Below, in pieces: positions 5,557-13,063 of a stretch of 13,218 nucleotides of DNA. The stretch comes from Roseburia sp. Its GTDB lineage: Bacteria > Bacillota > Clostridia > Lachnospirales > Lachnospiraceae. Where the stretch lies: positions 1-13,218 of the forward strand of contig DMYD01000004.1 of NCBI GenBank assembly GCA_003483745.1, given 5' to 3'. Each line of letters starts with the position of its first letter. The first letter of the stretch is position 1. The notes below the pieces were generated by a model. That model was not told the DNA's origin, did no database searches, and saw only the letters and a list, made by a program, of their open reading frames with translations. Both the position numbers and the translations under genes were made by a program.

Positions 5557-7473
5557 ATGAAAAAGAAACTGATTTCTCTTTTTCTGATCGGTGCCATGAC
5601 TACCGGAATGGTAGCAGGATGCGGTTCAGGAAAAAGCAATGCTGATGCGGGAAACAACGCTTCTTCTGACAACGCTGCTGTAGAAGGTACAGAGGCAGTT
5701 GCAGACGGCACAGAGAGTACTTTTAACGGTACTTACAGCAACAAACAGGTGATCTTAGGCGAGAGTTCTGAGACAAGTGGAGATATTACTCCATTCTGGG
5801 CAAACGGTGCTTCTGATTACGATGCATTCAAATTAGTGACAGGTATGGCTCCAATCGACAAAGACCAGACAGGTAAATGGATCGAGAACCCGGCTGTTCT
5901 TGACAATCTGGAAGTAACAGATAACGAGGACGGAAGCAGAACTTACACAGTTAAGATCAAAGACGGCTTAAAGTTCAGCGATGGTTCTGATATCAATGCA
6001 GATGATTACTTATTAACATACATGTTAAGATGCAATGAGATGGTTACAGATCTCGAAGCAAGCAACTTAACAGACGGTACTGTCCAGTATGTAAAAGGAT
6101 ACGATGCATATTTAAATGGTGAGAGCGATACATTTGAAGGACTTCATCTGATCGATGATAAGACTTTCTCTGTAACGATCGATGCACAGTTTATGCCATA
6201 TTACTATGGACAGGCTTTGATCTCTAATCAGCCGGAGTCTATGGACTTATGGCTGCCGGAAGATGTTACTTTAGAGGATACAGAGGATGGTGTGAAATTC
6301 TCTGATAACTTTACTTCTGAGTATATCGGTGACAAAGTACAGGCTGCAAGATATAACTACAATATCTGCTCCGGTCCTTATATGTTCACATCTTATGATG
6401 AGAATGCATATGCTTATACTCTGACAAAGAACCCGAACTTCCCTGGTAACTTTGAGGGACAGACAGCAAATATCGAAACTGTTATTGTAAAATATACACC
6501 ACAGGATACTATGATGGATCAGTTAAAGACTGGTGCTGTTGATATCTTATACCAGGTAGCAGACGGTGATCAGATCGAGCAGGGTCTTGATATGGTAGAA
6601 GATGGTAACTTCAATTACTTAAGCTATGGTCGTGCAGGTTACGGAATGATTTCTCTCAAATGTAACCAGGGACCGACCCAGTTCAAAGAAGTACGTCATG
6701 CAATGGCTTATTTGCTTGACCGTGTAACATTTGCACAGACATTCACCGGTGGACATGGTACGGTTGTAAGCGGACCTTATGGTACACAGCAGTGGATGGC
6801 TGAGGAATACGCAGAAGAATTAGACGGATTAAACTCTTACACATACAGCCTTGACTCTGCAGTCAAAGAGTTAGAGGATGGCGGCTGGGTATACAACGAA
6901 GATGGTTCTGATTACTCAGGTTCCGGAATCCGTTATAAGAAATTAGACGATGGTACTTACATGCCGTTAGTCATCGAGTGGTTCTCTTCTGAGAATAACT
7001 CCGTATCTGACCTGCTTGTAACTTCCTTACAGCAGAACCCGGATGTGGAAGCTGCCGGTATGAAGATCAACCAGACTGTTGGTACTTTCACAGACTTACT
7101 GACCTATTACTATGATAACTCAACGGAGAACCCATATCAGATGTTTAACCTGGCAACTGGTTTCGGTAACCCTTATGATGTTGCATTCCAGTATGAGCCG
7201 GGCTCTTCTAACAACATCAACGCATTAGAGGGCGAAGAAGGACAGAAACTGTATGATCTTGCACTTGCCATGAATCATACAGAAGAGGGTGATGATGAGG
7301 CTTATGCAAAAGCATGGTTCGATTTCATCGCTGACTGGAATGATGAGCTTCCTGAGATTCCGCTGTACTCCAATGATTATCATGACTTCTTCACATCAAA
7401 ATTACATGATTTTGAAGAAGATGGATACAACTGGGATGCAACAAATGCAATTCTGTATGCAAACATGGAATAA
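5557..7473 (+). CDS. oppA: Oligopeptide ABC transporter substrate-binding lipoprotein
   Basis: Extracellular ligand-capturing lipoprotein of the Opp/Dpp importer (SBP family 5), 638 residues. AAGGAGGA at 5543-5550 precedes the ATG at a 6-base spacing. Residues 1-21 form a lipoprotein signal (MKKK, hydrophobic core) with lipobox VAGC, so Cys22 would be lipidated and anchored in the membrane. Residues about 23-60 are an Ala/Asn/Asp/Gly-rich flexible tether. The rest is the two-lobe peptide-binding fold, with typical segments such as LKDGLKFSDGSDINADDY (family motif for the first lobe) and FKEVRHAMAYLLDR near the hinge. It heads oppA-oppB-oppC-oppD-oppF. The exact ligand cannot be read from the sequence; peptides are most likely, but family members also bind nickel complexes, murein peptides or sugars. 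It is somewhat longer than textbook OppA, mostly through the tether. Confidence 0.95.
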   Translation: MKKKLISLFLIGAMTTGMVAGCGSGKSNADAGNNASSDNAAVEGTEAVADGTESTFNGTYSNKQVILGESSETSGDITPFWANGASDYDAFKLVTGMAPIDKDQTGKWIENPAVLDNLEVTDNEDGSRTYTVKIKDGLKFSDGSDINADDYLLTYMLRCNEMVTDLEASNLTDGTVQYVKGYDAYLNGESDTFEGLHLIDDKTFSVTIDAQFMPYYYGQALISNQPESMDLWLPEDVTLEDTEDGVKFSDNFTSEYIGDKVQAARYNYNICSGPYMFTSYDENAYAYTLTKNPNFPGNFEGQTANIETVIVKYTPQDTMMDQLKTGAVDILYQVADGDQIEQGLDMVEDGNFNYLSYGRAGYGMISLKCNQGPTQFKEVRHAMAYLLDRVTFAQTFTGGHGTVVSGPYGTQQWMAEEYAEELDGLNSYTYSLDSAVKELEDGGWVYNEDGSDYSGSGIRYKKLDDGTYMPLVIEWFSSENNSVSDLLVTSLQQNPDVEAAGMKINQTVGTFTDLLTYYYDNSTENPYQMFNLATGFGNPYDVAFQYEPGSSNNINALEGEEGQKLYDLALAMNHTEEGDDEAYAKAWFDFIADWNDELPEIPLYSNDYHDFFTSKLHDFEEDGYNWDATNAILYANME

Positions 7474-7492
7474 TTAAATTCATGTGAAATTT

Positions 7493-7536
7493 TACCGGTA
7501 TGTGGCGTGGGGCATAAGTCCCGCGCCCATGCGGTA
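7493..7536 (+). promoter_or_regulatory. GC-rich stem-loop between oppA and oppB
   Basis: Bases 7500-7511 pair with 7520-7530 (11 pairs, one bulged T at 7503, one G-U) around an 8-base loop. An outer TACCG/CGGTA stem (7493-7497 with 7532-7536) extends it. No T run follows, so it is better read as an RNA-stabilising or partial-stop element that keeps oppA transcripts more abundant than those of downstream genes. Confidence 0.6.
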
Positions 7537-7552
7537 TATATTCCGGCAAATT

Positions 7553-7584
7553 CTTTGATCGTTTCTTTTGGAATGGGATCAAAG
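7553..7584 (+). promoter_or_regulatory. Second stem-loop between oppA and oppB
   Basis: CTTTGATC (7553-7560) pairs perfectly with GATCAAAG (7577-7584) around a 16-base loop. No T run follows. A short palindrome, TTCCTAAGGAA, lies just downstream near 7602-7612. Together with the preceding hairpin, these fill the 176-base gap before oppB. Confidence 0.45.
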
Positions 7585-7649
7585 GGGCATGTCAGGATTT
7601 TGTTCCTAAGGAAACGAAGAAGAAAAATCAAATGAAGGTTGGTTAAATT

Positions 7650-8636
7650 ATGTTAAAGTACGTTGGGAAAAGAATTTTATATATGATAGGGGTATTCTTT
7701 GTAGTATCCATTATCCTTTTTGTACTGTTTAATAACGTACCTGGTGACCGTGCTCTTAATCAGGTGCAGAACTTAAGAGGTAAAGTCTCCGATGAGACAT
7801 TCCAGCTCCGCTATCAGGAAGCAAGAGAAAAGTTAGGATTAGACGATCCGATTCCGGTCCGCTATGTAAAATGGATGGGAAACTTGTTAAAAGGTGATCT
7901 TGGATATTCTTCCTTCTACAAAAAAGATGTGAAAGACTGTCTCTCTACACCACTGTTAAACACGATACAGATCAATATCGTATCCACGATACTCGCGTTA
8001 GCGATCACGATACCGCTCGGTATTCACTGTGCGGTCAGGAAATTTTCTAAATTTGACAATACGGTACAGGTACTGACGATTGTCGGCTACAGCATGCCTC
8101 AATATATAGTTGCACTGGTATTTATTTTTGTTTTTGCCGTAAAACTCGGCTGGTTCCCGATCAGTGGCATGAATACGCCGAACTTCCAGGGAACAGGAGT
8201 GGCATTCGTGCTTGACCGTCTCCACTATCTGGCACTTCCGGTCATCGTTATGACGGTTGCAGCGTTAGGAAGTATGACACGTTATGTCCGTGCGGCAATG
8301 ATCGACGCACTTCGTATGGATTATATCCGTACTGCAAGAGCAAAAGGTTTGAAGGAAAAGGTTGTTATTTATTCCCACGCATGGAGAAATGCACTTCTTC
8401 CGGTCATCACACTGATCATTAGCTGGTTCATGAGTATTTTCATGGGTTCGATCGTTATCGAGCAGATTTTCCAGTTGAATGGTATCGGTAAAATGTATTA
8501 TGTCGGACTGATGAATCAGGATTATGATATGGCATTGGCAGTCAACATGCTCTACTGTATCATCACACTGCTCAGCAACCTGATCACAGACTTAAGCTAC
8601 GGTCTGGTAGATCCGCGTGTACGCATTGATAAGTAG
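7650..8636 (+). CDS. oppB: Oligopeptide ABC transporter permease OppB
   Basis: Inner-membrane channel subunit of the peptide importer, 328 residues, normal length for the OppB/DppB family. The N-terminus (LKYVGKRILYMIGVFFVVSI) is the characteristic first membrane helix. A long extracellular loop follows (about 33-100) with the family-typical NVPGDRA and LGLDDPIPVRY. Further helices lie at about 108-128, 140-165, 192-210, 250-272 and 296-316. The cytoplasmic EAA loop, ARAKGLKEKVVIYSHAWRN, at about 229-247 contacts the ATPases, and the conserved LVDPRVR sits at the C-terminus. The ribosome binding site is weak (AAGG at 7635-7638), fitting lower expression than oppA. Nothing is inserted in this subunit, in contrast with OppC. 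The stop codon overlaps the ribosome binding site of oppC. Confidence 0.95.
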   Translation: MLKYVGKRILYMIGVFFVVSIILFVLFNNVPGDRALNQVQNLRGKVSDETFQLRYQEAREKLGLDDPIPVRYVKWMGNLLKGDLGYSSFYKKDVKDCLSTPLLNTIQINIVSTILALAITIPLGIHCAVRKFSKFDNTVQVLTIVGYSMPQYIVALVFIFVFAVKLGWFPISGMNTPNFQGTGVAFVLDRLHYLALPVIVMTVAALGSMTRYVRAAMIDALRMDYIRTARAKGLKEKVVIYSHAWRNALLPVITLIISWFMSIFMGSIVIEQIFQLNGIGKMYYVGLMNQDYDMALAVNMLYCIITLLSNLITDLSYGLVDPRVRIDK

Positions 8637-8650
8637 GAGGAACGAAAAAC

Positions 8651-10435
8651 ATGAAGATGCTCAAACACCTTTTTGGAAAAAGGGATAAAGAACTCGATGT
8701 ATTACAGGAAGAAGCGCTTCAGAGTCCGCTCCGTACGGTTGTGAGGAATTTTACCTCCAACAGACTTGCGTTTGGCGGCCTGATCGTATTTTTGGTTATT
8801 TTCCTGATCGTGCTGATCGGACCGACCTTTAATCCGATCGACTTAAGTGAAAAAGAAGAGACACAGATCAATGTCGCTCCGGGACTGAACATGATGAAAG
8901 TGCCGGACGGTTTAAAAGGAAATGTAAAAGAGATTTCCACGGGTGCAACATTCAGCGTGGGCGTTGACAATGACGGAAAAGTCTATGTCTGGGGTTACAC
9001 CAAGATCAGTAACAAGATCGATATTGCAAAGAAGATGCCAAAGCAGAAAGAAATGGGAAAAGTGGTATCTGTATCTGCAGGATTTGACCATGTTATGGCA
9101 CTCAATGAAGATGGAGAGCTTTTCATCTGGGGTAGTGACCGTATGGGACAGTGTCAGATTCCGATGGAAGTAAAACATGAAAAGATCAAACAGATCGCAG
9201 CCGGTTATCAGATTTCCTATGTGTTAACGGAAGGCGGCGAAGTGATCGCATGGGGAAATGAAAATTTAAATGATGTGCGTTTGACAAGAAGAAACGGTAA
9301 CAGCCACATTGCAAAGATCTCTGTTGCAAACACAACTTTAATGGCACTCACAGATGATGGTGAGATTAGACATTTAGGAAGTCAGAAATCCGATATTTCC
9401 AATATCCCGGAAGATCTTGGAAAAGCAAAAGATATTGTGACAACATCCGATGCCTGTGTTGCACTGATGGAGGATGGTTCTCTCCGTATCTGGGGAAAAG
9501 CTAACAAGAGTGAAAAAGAAATCCCGGAGATGGATGGAGAAATCGTTTCCATGTTTGCCGGAAGATACCATATCACAGCACTGACCGATAAAGGAACTGT
9601 TTACTCCTGGGGAAGCAATGCAAAACATCAGACAGACGTTCCAAAGAAAGCAAAAGATGTTACTGCCATCTACGGCGGTACTTATCAGAACTATGCAGTG
9701 ACAAAATCCGGTGATATTGTGACCTGGGGATTAAAAGGTTATCTGTTCGGAAGCGATGAACTTGGACGTGACGTATTCACGCGTATCTTAAACGGTGGAC
9801 GTATGACCATGACGATCGGTGCGATCTCCGTTATCATTTCCACGATCATCGGTATCATCGTTGGTGGTGTGTCCGGTTTCTTCGGAGGCTGGGTAGATAT
9901 CGTGTTACAGCGTATCACAGAGATCGTTGCATGTCTGCCTTTCCTGCCGATGGCGATGATCTTAACATCTATTATCGGAAACAGCATGACAGAGAGCGCA
10001 AGGATTGCCCTGATCATGGTGATCCTCGGTATATTAAGCTGGCCGAGCCTTGCAAGACTTGTCCGTGCACAGGTGCTTGCCGAGCGTGAGCAGGAGTTTG
10101 TAACTGCCGCAAATGCGATGGGTGTAAAACGTTCTGTGATCGTATTTAAGCATATTATTCCGAATGTTATTTCGGTTATCATCGTATCCGCAACGCTTGA
10201 TTTTGCATATTGTATGCTGACAGAGTCGACATTGTCCTTCTTAGGTTTCGGTGTAAAACTGCCGCGTCCTACCTGGGGAAATATGCTAAACGGCTGCGTA
10301 AGTTCCGTTGTTATCCAGAACTACTGGTGGAGATGGGTATTCCCGGCTATCATGTTAGGTATCTGTGTAATCTGTATCAATATGGTCGGTGACGGTCTGC
10401 GTGATGCTATCGACCCGAAATCAAATGAGCGTTAA
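8651..10435 (+). CDS. oppC: Oligopeptide ABC transporter permease OppC with an inserted RCC1-like beta-propeller
   Basis: Second channel subunit, 594 residues against about 300 for ordinary OppC. The ATG at 8651 follows AGGAGG at 8635-8640. Residues 1-40 are cytoplasmic and TM1 is at about 42-58. In place of the short external loop, residues about 88-361 carry seven repeats of 35-45 residues, each of the form V-x-x-I-x-x-G-x-x-x-x-x-A-L-x-x-D-G-x-V-x-x-W-G. The W-G (or equivalent) positions are near 114, 160, 201, 242 (degenerate HLG), 281, 320 and 359. This is the RCC1/BLIP-II seven-bladed propeller pattern. The permease resumes without a break at LFGSDELGRDVFTR (365-378), the family's LGTDxLGRD motif. 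TM helices then follow at about 386-413, 425-445, 450-465, 502-522 and 562-580, with the EAA loop AANAMGVKRSVIVFKHIIPN at 486-505. By known topology the propeller lies outside the cell, near the OppA docking face. Its role is unknown. Confidence 0.95.
   Translation: MKMLKHLFGKRDKELDVLQEEALQSPLRTVVRNFTSNRLAFGGLIVFLVIFLIVLIGPTFNPIDLSEKEETQINVAPGLNMMKVPDGLKGNVKEISTGATFSVGVDNDGKVYVWGYTKISNKIDIAKKMPKQKEMGKVVSVSAGFDHVMALNEDGELFIWGSDRMGQCQIPMEVKHEKIKQIAAGYQISYVLTEGGEVIAWGNENLNDVRLTRRNGNSHIAKISVANTTLMALTDDGEIRHLGSQKSDISNIPEDLGKAKDIVTTSDACVALMEDGSLRIWGKANKSEKEIPEMDGEIVSMFAGRYHITALTDKGTVYSWGSNAKHQTDVPKKAKDVTAIYGGTYQNYAVTKSGDIVTWGLKGYLFGSDELGRDVFTRILNGGRMTMTIGAISVIISTIIGIIVGGVSGFFGGWVDIVLQRITEIVACLPFLPMAMILTSIIGNSMTESARIALIMVILGILSWPSLARLVRAQVLAEREQEFVTAANAMGVKRSVIVFKHIIPNVISVIIVSATLDFAYCMLTESTLSFLGFGVKLPRPTWGNMLNGCVSSVVIQNYWWRWVFPAIMLGICVICINMVGDGLRDAIDPKSNER
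8912..9733 (+). other. Segment of oppC encoding the RCC1-like propeller insertion
   Basis: This marks residues about 88-361 of OppC. Seven in-frame repeat units start near residues 90, 136, 177, 218, 258, 296 and 335. Unit 4 is the most diverged, lacking the Trp of the W-G signature. Repeats are clearly different from one another at the DNA level, so this is an old, diversified propeller and not a recent tandem duplication. No stop, frameshift or transposon end marks either junction. Confidence 0.85.
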
Positions 10436-10448
10436 AGGAGGAAACAAA

Positions 10449-11432
10449 ATGGCTTTATTAGAGATTCATGACCTGCATACCTTCTTTAAAACGAAAAAGG
10501 GTATTGTCAAGGCAGTAAACGGTGTTTCTTACTCGGTGGAACCGGGAAAAACACTTGGTGTTGTAGGTGAGAGCGGAAGCGGTAAGAGTGTTTCCGCCAT
10601 GAGTATTTTAAAATTATTAGACGGCAACGGCTATATCGACAGCGGCGAGATCATTTTTGACGGTAAAAATCTTGCAGACGTATCTGTAAAAGATATGTGT
10701 AAGATCCGTGGAAATGAGATCTCTGTTATTTTCCAGGAGCCGATGACAAGCTTAAACCCGATTTTTACTGTAGAGCGTCAGCTTTCCGAGCCGTTTATCA
10801 TTCATCAGGGAATGAATAAAAAACAGGCAGCCGAGAAAGTGGTTGAGATGTTAAAGGATGTACGAATCCCGAATCCGGAAGCGGTTGCAAAACAGTATCC
10901 GCATCAGCTTTCCGGTGGTATGCGCCAGCGTGTCATGATCGCCATGGCACTTGCCTGCCGACCGAAACTGTTGATCGCCGATGAGCCGACGACTGCACTT
11001 GATGTGACGATCCAGGCGCAGATCTTAAAATTAATGAATGATTTAAAGAAAGAGAAAGGAACATCCATTCTCTTTATCACACATGATCTTGGTGTTATCA
11101 ACGAGATGGCAGACGATGTCGCTGTTATGTACTGTGGTCAGGTTGTGGAAAAAGCTCCGGTGCGCAGCATTTTTGGGGATAATTCCTACCTGCATCCGTA
11201 TACGGAAGGACTGCTTTACTCTATCCCGCGTCTTGATACACCGACCGGAATCCGTTTAGAGGCGATTCCGGGTGCTGTACCGCATCCGCTGGATCTTCCG
11301 AAGGGATGTAAATTTGCACCGCGCTGCAAATATGCAACAGACAAGTGTCGTGAGATAGAACCAGAACTGAATGAGGTAGAACCGGGACATATGGTACGCT
11401 GCTTTTATCCGAAGAAAGGGGAAAGAAACTAA
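10449..11432 (+). CDS. oppD: Oligopeptide ABC transporter ATPase OppD
   Basis: Cytoplasmic ATPase of the importer, 327 residues, normal for OppD/DppD. The ATG at 10449 is chosen because AAAGGAGG sits at 10434-10441, overlapping the oppC stop; an in-frame upstream start at 10389 would lie inside oppC without a site. Walker A is GESGSGKS at 40-47, the Q-loop glutamine is 96 (FQEPMTSLNP), the ABC signature LSGGMRQR is at 154-161, Walker B LLIADE is at 174-179, and the H-loop histidine is 212 (ITHDL). The C-terminal oligopeptide-transporter domain has Cys287, Cys293, Cys300 and Cys318 in the C-x5-C-x6-C-x17-C spacing that binds an iron-sulfur cluster in characterised relatives. All catalytic motifs are intact. 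The stop TAA overlaps the ATG of oppF by one base. Confidence 0.95.
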   Translation: MALLEIHDLHTFFKTKKGIVKAVNGVSYSVEPGKTLGVVGESGSGKSVSAMSILKLLDGNGYIDSGEIIFDGKNLADVSVKDMCKIRGNEISVIFQEPMTSLNPIFTVERQLSEPFIIHQGMNKKQAAEKVVEMLKDVRIPNPEAVAKQYPHQLSGGMRQRVMIAMALACRPKLLIADEPTTALDVTIQAQILKLMNDLKKEKGTSILFITHDLGVINEMADDVAVMYCGQVVEKAPVRSIFGDNSYLHPYTEGLLYSIPRLDTPTGIRLEAIPGAVPHPLDLPKGCKFAPRCKYATDKCREIEPELNEVEPGHMVRCFYPKKGERN

Positions 11433-12940
11433 TGAGTGACGAGAACAAGGTATTACTGCGCGTTTCGAATTTAAAACAGTATTTCCCGATCGGAAAAAAG
11501 AAGATGGGAAAACCACAGTCATTTGTAAAGGCAAATGATGGAATCAGTTTAAATATTTACGAAGGCGAGACATTTGGTCTGGTAGGTGAGAGTGGATGTG
11601 GAAAATCCACATTCGGACGTACGCTGTTACAGCTTTACCGTCAGACCGGCGGACGCACCGTATATTACGGACGTACGGTTGAAGATTTTGATTTAAAATA
11701 TGTTGAGGAGATCTTCAGGAATCTTCCGGATAAAAAGAAAAAATGCGAGGAACTTTTAGATAAAGTAAAAAAATTAGAGGCTGACTACGCAAAAATGCCG
11801 GAGGGCACTGAGGAAGAAAAGATTGCTAAGAAGGTAGCCGGACAGCACCTTGCCGAGATGGAGAGCGAGGCAGACAACGATCTTTTAGACATCACTGCTC
11901 TGATTGGTGGACTTTATACGTTAGATGAGGCTGCACTTGCAGAGGCAGGCCGTCATTATCTCGCAGAGTATCTTGCTATGAAAGAGATCCGCAGGATCAA
12001 TGCACAGGCAGACGAGTTTGAGAAGAACGGAAAATCTGCGAAAGCCGAGGAAGTAAAGAAAAAGATTCCGGAGCTTCAGAAAAAAGTACAGGCTGAGTTA
12101 GCAGAGATCGATAAGATCCGTGACGACTGCAAAAAGGATGAAGAATTTGAAAAATATGAGGCACAGAAGGACGATGGTATCAATCTCGCAAACTTAACAG
12201 ATGCAGAGATGCGTTATCTGCGCCGTGATTTACAGCTTATTTTCCAGGATCCATATTCATCCTTAAATCCGCGTATGACCGTAGGTCAGATCATTGGAGA
12301 GGGATTGATGGCTCACAATATCTTCAAAAAAGGTGATCCGAAAATGCAGGATTATATCATGGAGATCATGGAGAAGTGTGGACTTGCTTCCTATTTTATC
12401 CATCGTTATCCGCATCAGTTCTCCGGTGGACAGAGACAGCGAATCGGTATTGCACGTTCACTTGCAGTACATCCGAAGTTTGTTGTCTGCGACGAGGCGG
12501 TATCTGCACTGGATGTTTCTATTCAGTCACAGATCATTAACCTTTTGTTAGACTTGAAAGAGCAGAATAATTTAACCTATCTGTTCATTTCCCATGACCT
12601 TTCCGTTATTAAATACATCAGTGACAGAATTGGTGTCATGTATTTAGGAAATATGATGGAACTTTCGGATACGGAGCATTTGTTTGCACATCCGTACCAC
12701 CCATATACAGAGGCATTACTTTCTGCAATCCCTACCACCGATGTGGATGGCAAGAAAGAGACGATCATTCTTGAGGGAGATATCCCAAGCCCGATCAATC
12801 CGCCAAAAGGATGTAAGTTCCATACAAGATGCCGTTACTGTACGGAGATCTGTAAGAATGTTACACCACAGTTCGAAGAAGTAGAACCGGGGCATTTTGT
12901 TGCATGTCATCATAAATTAGGTGTGCCGGAAGAAAAATAG
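11432..12940 (+). CDS. oppF: Oligopeptide ABC transporter ATPase OppF with a large charged helical insertion
   Basis: Second ATPase of the importer, 502 residues against about 320 for ordinary OppF. It starts in the TAATG overlap with oppD, with AAGGGG upstream. Walker A is GESGCGKST at 52-60. The normal strand GGRTVYYGRTV (73-83) is followed by about 165 extra residues (84-248), rich in Lys, Glu and Ala and mostly predicted helical, with runs such as KKKKCEELLDKVKKLEADYA and ELQKKVQAELAEIDKIR. The fold resumes at INLANLTDAEMRYLRRDLQLIFQDP, with Q-loop Gln272. The signature FSGGQRQR is at 330-337, Walker B FVVCDE at 350-355 and the H-loop histidine is 388. C-terminal Cys461, 467, 474 and 492 match the iron-sulfur pattern, with an extra Cys470. 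All ATPase motifs are intact, so the insertion is an accessory domain, not a disruption. Confidence 0.95.
   Translation: MSDENKVLLRVSNLKQYFPIGKKKMGKPQSFVKANDGISLNIYEGETFGLVGESGCGKSTFGRTLLQLYRQTGGRTVYYGRTVEDFDLKYVEEIFRNLPDKKKKCEELLDKVKKLEADYAKMPEGTEEEKIAKKVAGQHLAEMESEADNDLLDITALIGGLYTLDEAALAEAGRHYLAEYLAMKEIRRINAQADEFEKNGKSAKAEEVKKKIPELQKKVQAELAEIDKIRDDCKKDEEFEKYEAQKDDGINLANLTDAEMRYLRRDLQLIFQDPYSSLNPRMTVGQIIGEGLMAHNIFKKGDPKMQDYIMEIMEKCGLASYFIHRYPHQFSGGQRQRIGIARSLAVHPKFVVCDEAVSALDVSIQSQIINLLLDLKEQNNLTYLFISHDLSVIKYISDRIGVMYLGNMMELSDTEHLFAHPYHPYTEALLSAIPTTDVDGKKETIILEGDIPSPINPPKGCKFHTRCRYCTEICKNVTPQFEEVEPGHFVACHHKLGVPEEK
11681..12175 (+). other. Segment of oppF encoding the helical insertion
   Basis: This marks residues about 84-248 of OppF. 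It falls between the beta-strand after Walker A and the helix leading to the Q-loop, a surface position in ABC ATPases. Two strongly charged helical stretches (about 95-146 and 182-240) flank a less charged middle (about 147-181, LLDITALIGGLYTLDEAALAEAG). This suggests a helical hairpin or coiled coil with a central turn. I recognise no named domain. Confidence 0.75.
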
Positions 12941-12994
12941 TTATTGTCTGCACTATGGATGTGAACAGCAGCAAAAAAGAAAAATAGATACAAA

Positions 12995-13023
12995 TTGACA
13001 GATGATAAGAGCTGGCTTAAACT
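12995..13023 (+). promoter_or_regulatory. Candidate promoter after oppF
   Basis: TTGACA (12995-13000) and TAAACT (13018-13023) are 17 bases apart on the plus strand. No clear gene follows within the window, so its target is unknown. It may be fortuitous. Confidence 0.35.
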
Positions 13024-13063
13024 GGAAACATAGTGTTTTTGGTGAGAGTGAGCTCTTATTTTA
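13005..13063 (+). terminator. Weak candidate terminator of the opp operon
   Basis: ATAAGAGCT (13005-13013) pairs exactly with AGCTCTTAT (13051-13059), followed by TTTA. The 37-base loop is large, though an inner AAACA/TGTTT hairpin could shorten it. It is the best candidate downstream of oppF, but it overlaps the possible promoter above. Confidence 0.35.

Noticed and set aside
9739..10182. 147-codon minus-strand frame opposite oppC
   Set aside because: It is antisense to the conserved OppC membrane core; the Ile/Thr-rich translation is a shadow of that sequence.
10389..10448. Upstream start for oppD at 10389
   Set aside because: It overlaps oppC by 47 bases without a ribosome binding site, whereas ATG 10449 follows AAAGGAGG and begins at the conserved OppD N-terminus.
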